Positions 53,000-63,342 of a stretch of DNA of 64,000 nucleotides are shown in pieces. Origin of the DNA: Tiliqua scincoides (lineage: Eukaryota > Chordata > Lepidosauria > Squamata > Scincidae); assembly GCF_035046505.1 (NCBI RefSeq), contig NC_089822.1, positions 126,290,807 through 126,354,806 of the forward strand. Direction: 5' to 3'. The notes below the pieces were generated by a model. The model worked only from the letters and a program-made list of their open reading frames with translations. It was not told the DNA's origin and did not search any database. How positions within the stretch are numbered: the stretch's first letter is position 1; each line of letters starts with the position of its first letter. The position numbers were made by a program, and so were the translations under genes.

Positions 53000-53110
53000 C
53001 CAACCGGCGACTGTACGACCCGCCGCCGCCGCGACCCGGAAGCAGAACTCCCGCCGATCGGAAGCGAGCGAGCGGTCACGGGAGACCAGCGACTGTTATT
53101 TGCGGCCAAA
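53000..53110 (-). other. ASB8: Probable ASB8 non-coding first exon (5' end approximate)
   Basis: On the minus strand a near-consensus donor (TTGG then GTGAGTG) follows position 53000 inside the CpG island. Splicing to the acceptor before 43208 would give a non-coding first exon and an intron of about 9.8 kb, as in mammalian ASB8. The transcription start is only guessed, from the CCAAT boxes about 60-150 bp upstream. Confidence 0.5.
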
Positions 53111-53163
53111 AATGCACCAACGAACAGGCGCCGCAGTAAGCCCCGCCCCCGCGCATGTCTCCT

Positions 53164-53256
53164 CCAATCACGCACGAGTGCTTCTCCACGCACCGCCTCC
53201 CGCTCCACCGGCGGGTTAACCAATAGGACTCGCCTCTGGAGCCACTCTCCTCCAAT
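53164..53256 (-). promoter_or_regulatory. Three CCAAT boxes (NF-Y type)
   Basis: CCAAT pentamers on the plus strand at 53164-53168, 53220-53224 and 53252-53256, so ATTGG on the ASB8 strand. Multiple NF-Y boxes 30-60 bp apart just upstream of a start are typical of CpG-island promoters without a TATA box. Confidence 0.55.
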
Positions 53257-53373
53257 CACCGACAAGATCTCTGTGTAGGCCCGCCTCCGACACCCTGACA
53301 ACCGTCAAAGGCGGGAACCCCCTCCCTGTACTGTATTGAGCAGGAAGGAAATCCCGCTGAGTTCAGGGTGCCA

Positions 53374-53463
53374 GGCTGCAGTGCTAGCCACGCTTTCCTG
53401 GGACTAAGTCCCATTGACTACAATGGCATGTATCTCTGAGAAGGCATGCATAGGATTGGGGTC
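53374..53463. mobile_element. Palindromic MITE, class M3
   Basis: GGCTGCAGTGCTAGCCACGC ... AGGCATGCATAGGATTGGGG. Confidence 0.75.
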
Positions 53464-53470
53464 TCAAAGC

Positions 53471-53559
53471 CCAAGCCTTTGCATGTCTACTCAGAAGTTA
53501 GTCCCATTATAGTCAATTGGGTTTACTCCCAGGTAAGTGTGGATAGGTATGCAGCCTTA
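53471..53559. mobile_element. Palindromic MITE, class M3, inverted
   Basis: GCATGTCTACTCAGAAGTTA ... GGGTTTACTCCCAGGTAAGT, ending TAGGTATGCAGCC: M3 in the opposite orientation. Confidence 0.78.
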
Positions 53560-54041
53560 GGCTGCAACCCTTCCTTACTTACCTGGGAGTAAGCCCCATT
53601 GTCTATAATGGGACATAAGAACATAAGAACAGCCCCACTGGATCAGGCCATAGGCCCATCTAGTCCAGCTTCCTGTATCTCACAGCGGCCCACCAAATGC
53701 CCCAGGGAGCACACCAGATAACAAGAGACCTCATCCTGGTGCACTCCCCTGCATCTGGCATTCTGACATAACCCATTTCTAAAATCAGGAGGTTGCGCAT
53801 ACACATCATGGCTTGTAACCCGTAATGGATTTTTCATCCAGAAACTTGTCCAATCCCCTTTTAAAGGCGCCCAGGCCAGACGCCGTCACCACATCCTGTG
53901 GCAAGGAGTTCCACAGACCAACCACACGCTGAGTAAAGAAATATTTTCTTTTGTCTGTTCTAACTCTCCCAACACTCAATTTTAGCGGATGTCCCCTGGT
54001 TCTGGTGTTACTTCTAAGCAGACATGCATAGGCTTGGGCTC
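53560..54041. mobile_element. Palindromic MITE, class M3, split by a LINE
   Basis: The left half (53560-53614) ends AATGGGAC. The right half resumes TTACTTCTAAGCAGACATGC and ends CTTGGGCTC at 54041. TTA stands directly outside both ends, fitting a 3-bp duplication. The insert is the CR1 fragment at 53615-54010. Confidence 0.82.
53615..54010 (-). mobile_element. CR1-clade LINE 3' fragment nested in a MITE
   Basis: About 395 bp covering the last codons (TRTRGHPLKLSVGRVRTDK, FFTQRVVGLWNSLP), the UTR and the tail. It splits a palindromic MITE whose halves are at 53560-53614 and 54008-54041. Confidence 0.9.
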
Positions 54042-54090
54042 TTAGACACCCTTTCCTGATATAAAGCCTCACTGAACTCCATGGGACTCA

Positions 54091-54180
54091 GAGCTCGATC
54101 CTACGCAGGTCTACTCAGAAGTAAGCCCCACTATATTCAATGGAACCTACTCCGAAAGTAGTGAGCATAGGATTGTAGCC
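54091..54180. mobile_element. Palindromic MITE, class M3, inverted, with partial copies on both sides
   Basis: GAGCTCGATCCTACGCAGGT, CTACTCAGAAGTAAGCCCCA ... GCATAGGATTGTAGCC. Partial copies adjoin at 54044-54088 and 54182-54220. Confidence 0.7.
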
Positions 54181-54455
54181 TTGCTTCTGAGCAGAAACGC
54201 ATAGGCTTGCAGTGCAAAACCTGAATCCTCCAGTATGAAGGACAGAAGCTGTGCTCCCTCTGAACTTTCTCCCCTCCTACTGGAAATCTGCTCGTCCTCC
54301 TGGCAGTCAGTGAAGGCGCCCATCAACAAAAGGGCACAGGAACGAGAGGCAGCAACTCTCACACACAGATGTGCCCCTAACAACATTTTGAAAAGTCATC
54401 GCTCCAACTCACCAGTCACTAGATAGACATGGGACAGATACCAGAAAATCATATA

Positions 54456-54472
54456 TGTATATATATATATAT
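54456..54472. repeat. (AT)n microsatellite
   Basis: Alternating AT directly at the 3' end of the LINE at 54472-55015, probably its tail. Confidence 0.7.
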
Positions 54473-55015
54473 GTTGGCAACCTTCAGTCTCGAAAGACTA
54501 TGGTATAACGCTCTGAAAGGTGGTTCTGGCACAGCGTCTAGTGTGGCTGAAAAGGCCGATTCGGGAGTGACAATCCCTTCCACACTGGGAGCAAGTGTAG
54601 TGTGTCCCTGGTCTGTCTCCCTGGCTATGGGCCTTCCTTCTTTGCCTCTTAGCCTCAGACTGTTGGCAAAGTGTCTCTTCAAACTGGGAAAGGCCATGCT
54701 GCACAGCCTGCCTCCAAGCGGGCTGCTCAGAGGCCAGGGTTTCCCACTTGTTGAGGTCCACTCCTAAAGCCTTCAGATCCCTCTTGCAGATGTCCTTGTA
54801 TCGCAGCTGTGGTCTACCTGTAGGGCGCTTTCCTTGCACGAGTTCTCCATAGAGGAGATCCTTTGGGATCCGGCCATCATCCATTCTCACGACATGACCG
54901 AGCCAACGCAGGCGTCTCTGTTTCAGCAGTGCATACATGCTAGGGATTCCAGCTCATTCCAGGACTGTGTTGCTTGGAACTTTGTCCTGCCAGGTGATGC
55001 TGAGAATGCATCAGA
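54472..55015 (-). mobile_element. LINE of another clade, C-terminal end
   Basis: A minus-strand frame of 147 codons (54938-54498) reads RRLRWLGHVVRMDDGRIPKD, LLYGELVQGKRPTGRPQLRY and a terminal zinc-knuckle-like CSQCGRDCHSRIGLFSHTR. This is the conserved post-reverse-transcriptase end of a non-LTR element. Further 5' sequence (ITWQDKVPSNTVLE) continues to about 55015 in another frame. The 3' end (plus-strand TTGGCAACCTTCAGTCTCG) abuts an (AT)n tract. The clade is not CR1; I cannot assign it. Confidence 0.75.
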
Positions 55016-55421
55016 AAATCAGTACTGCCCTTATATGAAGAAGGTGATTGCCTTAACTGACCTATGGGGTGTTCTGTGCGCCTTTGTAACAATTATAGGC
55101 ATTTCCTTTGACCTGGGGCATGGGGTGAAAACTGGTGCACACGCACAGCATACAATTCTGTGTTTCAAGATTGAAACCAAAGGATCGCTCAGAGATGACT
55201 TTGAACACGGGGGGGGGGGGGAGAAGCAGGGTTACCCCTTCCTTGAAGGCAACCCGCTGCCACTGTTGCTCCTCCGCAACTAGTATGGCAGCACACTGCC
55301 TCTGAACATGGAAGATCCATTAATGGGATCTCTTTGGGATATCCGCTAATGGGGTCTCTTTGAGCGCACAGAATGTTGAGAGCAAAAGCAAGGCATCTTT
55401 ATGCACAGATAGACACGCTGA

Positions 55422-55511
55422 GGCTGCATTCCTATGCACGCTTTCCTGGGAGTAAGCTCCGTTGACTAGAATGAGACTTACTTCCGAGTAGACATGCATA
55501 GGCTTGGGCTG
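55422..55511. mobile_element. Palindromic MITE, class M3
   Basis: GGCTGCATTCCTATGCACGC, GGGAGTAAGCTCCGTTGAC against AATGAGACTTACTTCC, ending AGGCTTGGGCTGC. Confidence 0.8.
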
Positions 55512-55829
55512 CGAGGACGCTCAGGTGAACAAAAGGACAGCATGGCGGAGGGCGGCACTGGCTGCTTTCTACCGAGCACAGCGCTTGCCTTCTATTCAGA
55601 CCCGCTGCTCAGAGCAGCGATGAGCAAAGGCACCAGAGCAAAGACTAGCGGGCTGGGAAAAGCCCTGCACGCCGCCAGAACGAACGCCTCCTGAAGATCC
55701 CCTGAACCTGAACGCCGGTGGAAACTGGCAGGTCCCTCCACTCTCTGGCGCCTGCAGGGGTTCTCACTCCTGTGCATACAAGCAAAGAAATCTTTCCGCG
55801 CCGGCCAGAGCAGTGGTGTGTGCTACAAG

Positions 55830-55833
55830 ATGG
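55830..55833 (+). CDS. Candidate first coding exon of the zinc-finger gene (ATG plus one base)
   Basis: ATGG followed by a strong GTGAGTGTG donor at 55834. It leaves one base over, exactly the phase needed by the exon at 58446. Joined, the protein would begin [13 protein letters not shown]. The flanking 55.5-55.8 kb is moderately CpG-rich. This is inference from phase and splice-site quality; other upstream exons are possible. Confidence 0.3.
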
Positions 55834-55908
55834 GTGAGTGTGCAGGAAGAGGGAGCCAGGCGGGTGAAAGAGGCCCCAGGATCTAGATCTTGCTTGCCAT
55901 CCCTGCGA

Positions 55909-55998
55909 ACCCAGTCCTTATGCAGGTCTACTCAGAAGTAAATCCCATTGTAGTCAGTGGGGCTTACTTCCAGGTAAGCGTAGATAGGATTGCAGCCT
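55909..55998. mobile_element. Palindromic MITE, class M3, inverted
   Basis: CCAGTCCTTATGCAGGTCTA ... GGGGCTTACTTCCAGGTAAG, ending GGATTGCAGCCT. Confidence 0.8.
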
Positions 55999-56132
55999 GA
56001 GATATTTTGTGGGGTATCTGGACTCCAGACAGTCACACGATCCGATTGGTCGCTTTAATTCTTTGCAATAAATTGTAATGAAAAGCCTTCAAACAATGCA
56101 AAGGAAAAGATAAATCCTGCCGGAAGCTGATA

Positions 56133-56164
56133 TTCAGCTTCAGCTGATGTAAGCTGAAGCTGAA
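56133..56164. repeat. Perfect 13-bp hairpin
   Basis: TTCAGCTTCAGCT, loop GATGTA, AGCTGAAGCTGAA. No gene context that explains it. Confidence 0.6.
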
Positions 56165-56239
56165 GCCATTTAGTTATTTGATTTTTCTCTGTAAACTGCT
56201 TTGTGAACTTTAGTTGAAAAGCGGTATATAAATACTGTT

Positions 56240-56284
<45 letters not shown>
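56165..56284 (+). mobile_element. L2-like 3' end with (AAT)n tail
   Basis: GTAAACTGCTTTGTGAACTT ... GCGGTATATAAATACTG followed by about 14 AAT/ATA units (56241-56284). A similar stretch without the long tail lies at 7470-7530. Confidence 0.55.
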
Positions 56285-56285
<1 letters not shown>

Positions 56286-56604
56286 TGGCAATTTGCCCTT
56301 CCTTCCCCACCTGCCATCCCTAGATGTCCCCTCACCAGTGGTGTTTACACATGCTCAGAATCAACCTTCCACTCCTGGGATCTCCATGCTGGGTGTGCAG
56401 ACAGGTGTTTTCAGAAAAGGTCTGTTTGGGTTTCCTTGCATAGTATGGCTTCTTCACCTGCACAGCATTTTCATCTTGGCCCAGGTGCTTTCCAGTCTGA
56501 ATCTAGTTTTCTGCCACTCTACAACAGGACCTTATGCTTTTCCATTTTACAGGTGAAAGGGGTGGGGATGTACATTGCCTCAGTGTACATCTAGACTCAA
56601 CAGG

Positions 56605-57373
56605 CAGGGATGGGTACTCGACTTGGGTTGACTCGAGTCTCACAAAAGAATATTTTTTGATCACTTGAGTCAATGTCATGGATGCCACTGACCCCAATTC
56701 AACTCATGACTCTGGGCCAATGACTTGAAAAAGTCTCTAGACTTGAAATGACCCGTCCCTATTTCAAGTCATGTGTGTGTGTGTGTGTTCTTGCATGTTG
56801 CTTACTTTTTTCCACCAGCTCTGTATTGCTCATGGGGGATCTGGAAGCCAGCCTTCAGACTGACAGCAGCAGTAGGTAGTGGGAGATTTGGTTTTTGGTT
56901 CAAGGTGATGGGGCTGGGGGGTACTGAGGAGAAGAGGAAGACTTAAGGGTTTGGGGGTTTTTTTGTTTATGTTGTTTGTTTTTTGGCTACGCAAGACTGG
57001 AGAAACTGGGGGGGTCGCTGGGTATGGAACCAATCATTTTTCTAAACTGGAATAACAGCACAGCTTTTGTTGACATAAATGGAAGCAAAGAACTTCTATG
57101 CATAACTGACTGGAGTGCAGATGGGATGGGAACATCCAGGAAGTGTTAAATGAGAACTCCCACACACAGAGAGATCCCTTTTATCTGTGAAGTCCTGCTC
57201 AGGGAAGCCCTTGGCTTGCAACTCATCTCATTTCACAAAATGACTCAACTCGAAAGATGCAAAAATTCTTATGAGTTGCAACGGCTGCATTTTATTACTC
57301 ATGAGTTGAGTTGCAGAGTCATTGACTTGGGATTCGATTCACAAGTCCGACTCCGTGCCTTGAGCACATCCTT
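56605..57373. mobile_element. Possible DNA transposon with GACTCGAGTC-rich arms
   Basis: The left arm CAGGGATGGGTACTCGACTTG and the right arm GACTCCGTGCCTTGAGCACA are roughly inverted, with many ACTTGA/TCAAGT blocks between them and a (TG)n tract at 56768-56787. No clear target duplication. Confidence 0.4.
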
Positions 57374-58445
57374 GCAATATGGGGAGTGGGGAATGGGAAG
57401 AAGTTAGCCTTCAGTGCCATTAGGGGCAAAATGCAATTTGGGAAGTTTTTTGAAATCAAGATTGATATTCAAGCATGTTTTGTTTTGTGTTGTGCAGCCT
57501 ACTCTTAATACTTTGCCAGATGTCAAACTGTCAGCTAGAGGTGAATCTGGTAAAGTTGTCAGTCTGCCCAGTTCCTGCCCTGACCCATTAGGAGGCAACA
57601 TGCATATACAGTAAATGGGGGTTGGGTGAGCATAAACCCCCGCCTGAAAAACCTAATCAAGGAGGCAGGATTATGTTTGAAAGACAGGAGAGGCTGAGTT
57701 GGTGGGCTTGGTTCAATTCTCCTTAAGAATAGGTGATCAGCACTATAGAGGGCAATTCATCCCAAGGACATGCAAGTTTAGCACCCATTTACAGGCAAGA
57801 GTGCTCCTGTGGATCCTGGTACCCAACTTGAGCACCCATTGAAGTGGGGGGTTTCTGGTGGTAAGCCATGTGCCAGTTTAGTCTTCTCTGCACCCCCTGT
57901 GCCTGGGGAAGAGCTGCCCACCCCTAGTTATACAACTGCTGCTATCACTTGTATCACTGTTCACTTCACTATTGTTAGGGCTGCTTTTAAAAATTGATTG
58001 ATTGATTAATGCCCACTTAGGAAGCTTTGACTGAAAGGCAGCCTAGAAATCTTTTCAATCAAAAATACTCATTCGGGGAGGGGGAGGATTTTGTATTTTT
58101 TAGGGTCATGTGAAGATTATAACTAAATAGAAAAACAAGTAGAATCCCATATTTAGAATGTTATCCAAGGCTGCGATCCTAAACTATGTCTGGGAATATT
58201 TATTTTAAAATGTGTATCCTTCCTTTATCTACTAGAATATTCAGTGCAATCTTAAGTATGTTTGTTCAGAAATAAGTTCCATGGTGCTCAGAGGAACATA
58301 CTCCTTGATAAGCAGAAATATAGTCTCAAGATGTTTTTACATGATATAAAAGTAATTCACTCAGAGTCCACCTTGCTACTATTTTTCCTCCCCTCCTCCT
58401 TTCTTTTCTGGTTCCACCATTGTTGATACTTAAATTTTATTCCAG
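57374..58445. other. Presumed intron of the zinc-finger gene
   Basis: A (GATT)n-like stretch near 57996 and a decayed M3-like piece near 58235-58320. No KRAB-type exon was found by reading. Confidence 0.4.
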
Positions 58446-59134
58446 GAGACGGCGGAATAGAGAGCAGAATGGAGGACCAGCCTGCCCAGACTGACCCCAT
58501 AGAAACAAGGCCTCAGGGGCCAGAGAAAAATTATCAGGATGGCATTTTCCACAGCGTTGTTCAGGAAAGAGCCTGTGAGAGTCAGAGTAGGCCAGAGAGA
58601 AAACAAAGAAAGAACCCAGCAGTGAGGAAGTGGCTTGGTATACCCACTCAATGCAATAAAGGCATTTGGAAACTGGAGGACATCCTGGTGCTGCAGAGGT
58701 CCTACTCACACACCCGGCCCACCATCTGCAGTGAGTGTGGCAAAGGCTTCAGCCACAGTTCGGACCTCACCCGGCACCAGATCACCTACACTGGGGAGAA
58801 GCCACACACATGTGCTGATTGTGGCAAGGATTTCAGCCAGCACTCCAACCTAGTGACCCACCAGAGGATCCATACAGGAGAGAAGCCCTATCAATGGACT
58901 GACTGCAACAAGCGTTTCAGCGAGAGTTCAGCTCTAATCCAGCATCAGAGGACCCACACCGGAGAGAAACCCTACAAGTGCACAGAATGCGGGAAGCACT
59001 TCAGCATCAGCTCTAATCTCATCCGTCACCGGCGCACCCACAAGGATGAGAAGCCCCACACCTGCGTGGAATGTGGGGAGGGTTTCCCACACAAATCACA
59101 GCTCAGAAGACACCAGAAGCTGCATGTAATATAG
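58446..59134 (+). CDS. C2H2 zinc-finger protein, terminal exon
   Basis: Probable nuclear DNA-binding protein. An open frame follows a good acceptor (TTTTATTCCAG before 58446), with an internal ATG at 58469 and a stop at 59132-59134. Counting from that ATG, residues 1-80 have no recognised domain; I see no KRAB or SCAN box. Five C2H2 units follow, joined by TGEKP-type linkers: C87-C90-H103-Y107, C115-C118-H131-H135, W143-C146-H159-H163, C171-C174-H187-H191 and C199-C202-H215-H219. Units 1 and 3 each lack one zinc ligand, so only three look able to fold. The frame is open for eight codons upstream of the ATG to the acceptor, so an upstream coding exon is likely. It does not resemble ZNF641, the finger gene near human PFKM. 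Orthology unknown. Confidence 0.75.
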
Positions 59135-60937
59135 GGGGGAGTGTAGACTCAAACTGAATAGCATAAAGAAAAGATAATAGGTACTATACAGAAATGAAAC
59201 ATGTTCTTGGGGTGAAAGTGTCAGTCATGTTATCAAACTCAGATTTCCTTGCAAAAATGTAAGGTGGTTTCTTTTAAATTTAACATTTTTTTCAGTATTC
59301 TCCTTCATAGATGCTACTGGATTTAGGGGGAGGTTAGAAAAAAATATATTTCTTCAGACATTTGGGTCTTCGGTGTATCAGATTTTACACTGAAAATATA
59401 GAGTATTTTTGTTTTAAAGTATCTCTTAAAAATTTGGTCTAGAAACTGAACTTTGAAAATTTATTTTATTTATACCCTGCTTTATCTTCCTCACAGGCAT
59501 TCGAATTCACTCACATTTTAAATGACAGCTGGAGTCTAGTTACAGTACATATGGAATCAAAAGTATGAGCGACTTCTATGTTTGGAACACACTTTATACA
59601 AAAACATGGTTTAACACTGCATATCATGCTTCCATTCTGCAACCTGAGAGAGATGCTGCACCACACAGCAGAGCAATGACAAATGTGTAACACCAATCAG
59701 TCCAAGAAAACAATTCAAAACTGATTTTAACGTTTCCTGGAATTTCCAGTATGTTTCAAACATCTGTGTTCTTCCTCAGGAGAAGTTAGCCTTCCGGAGT
59801 TGCAAAGAGGGCTGGGATCCAAACAAACTTGCATCTCATCTTTCCCATACCATAGCTTTTTAGCACTGCTCCACTGTATCCTGAATTTCATGTTGGGCCG
59901 GAAGGCCTGACATGGAATCTCTCAAGTCTGTGCCAGCAAAACAGCCTGCACAGACTTGTGAAGCCCCATTGCAGAGCTGGGGCTTTCCCTGGGGAAAGGG
60001 AACAAAAGTCCCCTTCCTCCAAGGATTCTTCTGGCTGCTTCCCAGTGCCCTCTTGATACAGCAATGGCTGCTTTGGTGCTGTTAATTCAGTGTGCTCAAG
60101 CTTGCGTTGTAAAGCCTCATTCGTTCTGCTTCTTTCGTTACTGATGTTCTTGAAATCAGCCCTTTAATTGCTTGTTTCTGACTCTTTTCCTTGTGGTAGC
60201 CATACATAACTCATCACCAATCAATGAGAAGTCAATCTCATTATTTGCATGATTGTTGTTTTATTCTTAGGGCACTTGAGCTTTACTGCCAAAATAACAT
60301 CCCAAATAGGGGCAGCTCTTCCGTAAAAATATTCTGAACTGAACGTTTGTTATTAAAGGAACTTGGCTTCAGTTTAGGACAGGTGATGTTGTCACATATC
60401 CAAGATAATAAGGACTGGTATTAAAACAAAAAACAAAACCAGGTGCTGCTATTTTAGTAACACTTGGATCAAACTTTCCTTTCATAATGTGGTAAAACTA
60501 TCACACTTATAATGGTGCCTTTAATAGCCACGAGATATGCAGACATGAGCGGTAGGGAATAATTTTCTTGTCATGGTTAGTGTTACCCACTAATTTTTGT
60601 AGCTTAACCAGAAAGTCACAACAGCAGGGCAAATTTCTTTCTGGTCAGTTAGCAGTCTTCCTCACCCAGGGCCTGATTTTCTCTTTGGCACTGAGGTACA
60701 GGAACCACCTGATTTACACCATCAAAAGGAGAGAGTGCGCCTTTCTATCAAAAATGTGAGCGTCAGAAGAAGACAGCATCCCACCATATTAATACAGGCT
60801 CTAGCTGGTAAGCCAAACATGTGGCAGCCAAAACTATTCCTGGCATGGAAATGAAAATTAGCCTGCTAAATTTCTGCTTATCAGAAAGCTGCTGAAAGTA
60901 GGAGAGCTCTGCTAGAAAAAAAGTTGACAATCTAGAC
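59135..60937. other. Region downstream of the zinc-finger gene
   Basis: Probable 3' UTR at the left, without an unambiguous AATAAA close by. An L2-like reversed terminus lies at about 59458-59500. The rest is unassigned. Confidence 0.4.
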
Positions 60938-61174
60938 CAGTGATTTTCAACCTTTTTCAGCTCATGGCACACTGACAAGTCTTGAAAATGCTCGAGGCAC
61001 ACCATCAGTTTTTTAACAATTGACACACTGGCACACTGTGCTACCAGTGGGGGGAGGCGCTCACAACTTCCAATGGTCCTACAGATAAATGGTCCTTTCC
61101 CAATTTCCCACAGCACACCTGTGGACCGTTCATGGCACACCAATGTGCCGCAGCACAGTGGTTGAAAATGGCTG
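60938..61174. mobile_element. Non-autonomous hAT-type element, 237 bp (family A)
   Basis: Ends CAGTGATTTTCAACC ... GGTTGAAAATGGCTG with duplications atctagac and atctgtac (two mismatches). Same family and orientation as the copy at 41471. Confidence 0.82.
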
Positions 61175-61289
61175 ATCTGTACACAAGAGAGAAGGCCTCA
61201 GCACAAAATCATTTGTTCTCTCTGTTTGGCTGACTACAGAATTTGCAGTGATGCGCCTTTTACTTCATGCAGTGCACACGTAAGCCCAT

Positions 61290-61637
61290 AGTGCACACGT
61301 AAGGCCAGTGGGGGGGGGGTTGGGAAGGGTGGCGGGAGGGCAGAACGGAGGTGTTTCAGGGCAGGAAGAGGGCAGAATGGTGGGAGGACTGGCCTCCGTC
61401 ACTTAGTCCAGATCTTAACCCCCCTCCCAAGCAGCCCAGCCTAATTCCAGACTGTTTGGATCTGCACCAGCGATTTAACTGGTGCAGATCCAAGTAGCCT
61501 CATTGTGGTGGGCATTACTCAGGGTAAGGGGATAAATATCCCCTTACTCCAAGTTACACTCCAGGTATCTCCAACCTTGTGCTGGATATGGTGCAGGTCA
61601 GTTGGCCTGCCTATTCCAGTGCAGGATAGGATTGGGC
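61290..61637. mobile_element. Diverged class M2 MITE
   Basis: The right end GGATAGGATTGGGC and the blocks GGGTAAGGGGATAAATATCC and CTGCCTATTCCAGTGCAGG match M2. The central hairpin is a perfect 15-bp stem (61456-61470 against 61479-61493). The left border is unclear. Confidence 0.55.
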
Positions 61638-63099
61638 AACCCATGTAAGGATGTGTAACTGCAACAATCGCATACGCTCCAGTTTACTGCTGCCCCATCT
61701 TCCCTGCTCTTGAGTCAATGCCTAGTTTGTAAGTCCCTTCTTTTCATGCTGTCTAAAGAACCATGTGATGGTGATATATAAATAAATTACATAGCAAATG
61801 TCAATTGCTGGCACTGTCTCAGACAAGGAATTCCCTTTTCTGCCTCATGCAGAAGGAAATGCCTCTTTCAAATTGGTGTCTGTCTGCAATGACGTGCATT
61901 CATCATCTAAACACCAAGCACAATTCCCCCAAATGTCTTCCTCATAATCAGCCCTCTCAGATTAGAGGAGACCAAAAGTCAACCTAGACCAGCATCCTCT
62001 TCCTTCTGCAGCCATAGGGATGCTTTCAGGACAACCACAAGCAGGGCATAAAGGTAATATCTTCCCCCAGGGTATCTGAGAGGGAAAAGTTTCTTTTGGG
62101 CCCCCTCCAAGGGGGAGAGTGGAGGGGTAAAACAGAGTGGGGGAGGCTGGTGATGGGGATTGACAGAACGGGTCAGGAGGGGGCACAACAGGGCAGAGGG
62201 AGAGTGGCAACAACCAGAAAAGTCTTTGGAGTCCAAGTCTACAGGACTTCACAATGCACAGTCCAGATCTACCTGTCCATGCAGCCTCATCGGCTAGATA
62301 TATTTTTATATATGGAAAACTAAATACATGCTTCAGTCTCTTTAAAATGTTTCAAGTATAGAAAATCATTGTGGAAAATTAGCATCATCATATTTAGGCT
62401 CACACTAGAATAGAAAATGTCCTATGTGCACCAAAACATGGTTCTGCAGCAGCTGTAGCCCTGTGGCTGTATCTCTGAGCTCCTATACACTCCTTCATGG
62501 TAAGCAGATTCACAAGCCAAAGAGCTATTGCAGCAGGCCAGTTTCTTCCCAGATTTGACACTGTGTTAAGCAGTGTTATGTATGCATTCCTTGGCCCGGT
62601 GCTTATGGTTGTGGCAGCCTCCAGCATCCCATGTGGGAAGCGAGTCTAGGTGAGATTGGAAAATATTAAGATCCTAGGAAATTTCTAGGCCCCCCCCTTT
62701 GGCTCCTGGGTTCCCTTTTTGACACTGGGCTCGGATACAAATTACCCCTTTCAACTCACTCTCATGGGCCCTGTCTTCCTTGCTAGTTTCATGATCATTG
62801 CCATGCCAATTTATGCAAAGATTGATGTGCATATTTCATACACTTATTAACAGATTGATTTATCATATGCTGTCAGCCTACAAGCAAAAGAGGTGCAAAT
62901 GGCAGTATGGTAATATAATATCCTATTTGAGCCTTAAGGGCTTGGTGCTGAGATGTAAAGGATAGTGTTCCAACAGGCTTCAAACTGACCCTTTAAGAAA
63001 ACTAGTTAGGGACCAGAGATGTAGAGGATGGATACCTCAAAGTTTCTGCCCAACTGCTGCAGATATTCTGACACACCATTAAAATTATTGTTTGTCCAG
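61638..63099. other. Intergenic, no recognised feature
   Basis: No coding or repeat family recognised. Confidence 0.4.
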
Positions 63100-63245
63100 C
63101 TATTTGATTTTATAATCTCTGGTGAAAGAGAGTTCCACAGGTCAACACTTCTGTGTGAAGAAAATTTCTGTGCGCTTTAATCCCACAGCTTGGTACATTA
63201 ATTCAGTACTCCTAGATTCTACCCTTGCTTTTAGCTAATAAGTTC
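63100..63245 (-). mobile_element. Ancient CR1 fragment
   Basis: GAGTTCCACAGGTCAACAC and TGTGTGAAGAAAATTT echo the GAGTTCCACAGACC ... GTAAAGAAATATTTTC block of the younger CR1 copies, in minus orientation. Heavily decayed. Confidence 0.45.
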
Positions 63246-63251
63246 AATTAA

Positions 63252-63342
63252 GGCTACAATCTTGTCCACACTTACCTGGCAGAAAGCTCCATTGACTATA
63301 ATAGGACTTACTTCCAAGTAGACATGCATATGATTGGGCTCT
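63252..63342. mobile_element. Palindromic MITE, class M3
   Basis: GGCTACAATCTTGTCCACAC ... ATAGGACTTACTTCCAAGTA, ending ATGATTGGGCTC, with TAA directly outside both ends. Confidence 0.82.

Larger units (their letters stand above)
52690..53310. promoter_or_regulatory. CpG island, probable ASB8 promoter
   Basis: A stretch of about 600 bp with dense CpG, in sharp contrast to the AT-rich flanks. It contains GC boxes (for example 53141-53150), an NRF1-like GCGCATG at 53151-53157 and three CCAAT boxes. Its place upstream of the first ASB8 coding exon and a good minus-strand donor at its left part make it the likely ASB8 promoter. It could also fire to the right. Confidence 0.75.

Noticed and set aside
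52577-53301. Arg/Ala/Gly-rich open frames in the CpG island
   Set aside because: Typical of CpG islands; they cross the proposed ASB8 donor and match no family.
58446-59134. Assignment of the zinc-finger gene as ZNF641
   Set aside because: Human ZNF641 lies near PFKM but its finger and leader sequences, as I recall them, are unlike this protein, and its orientation relative to ASB8 differs.
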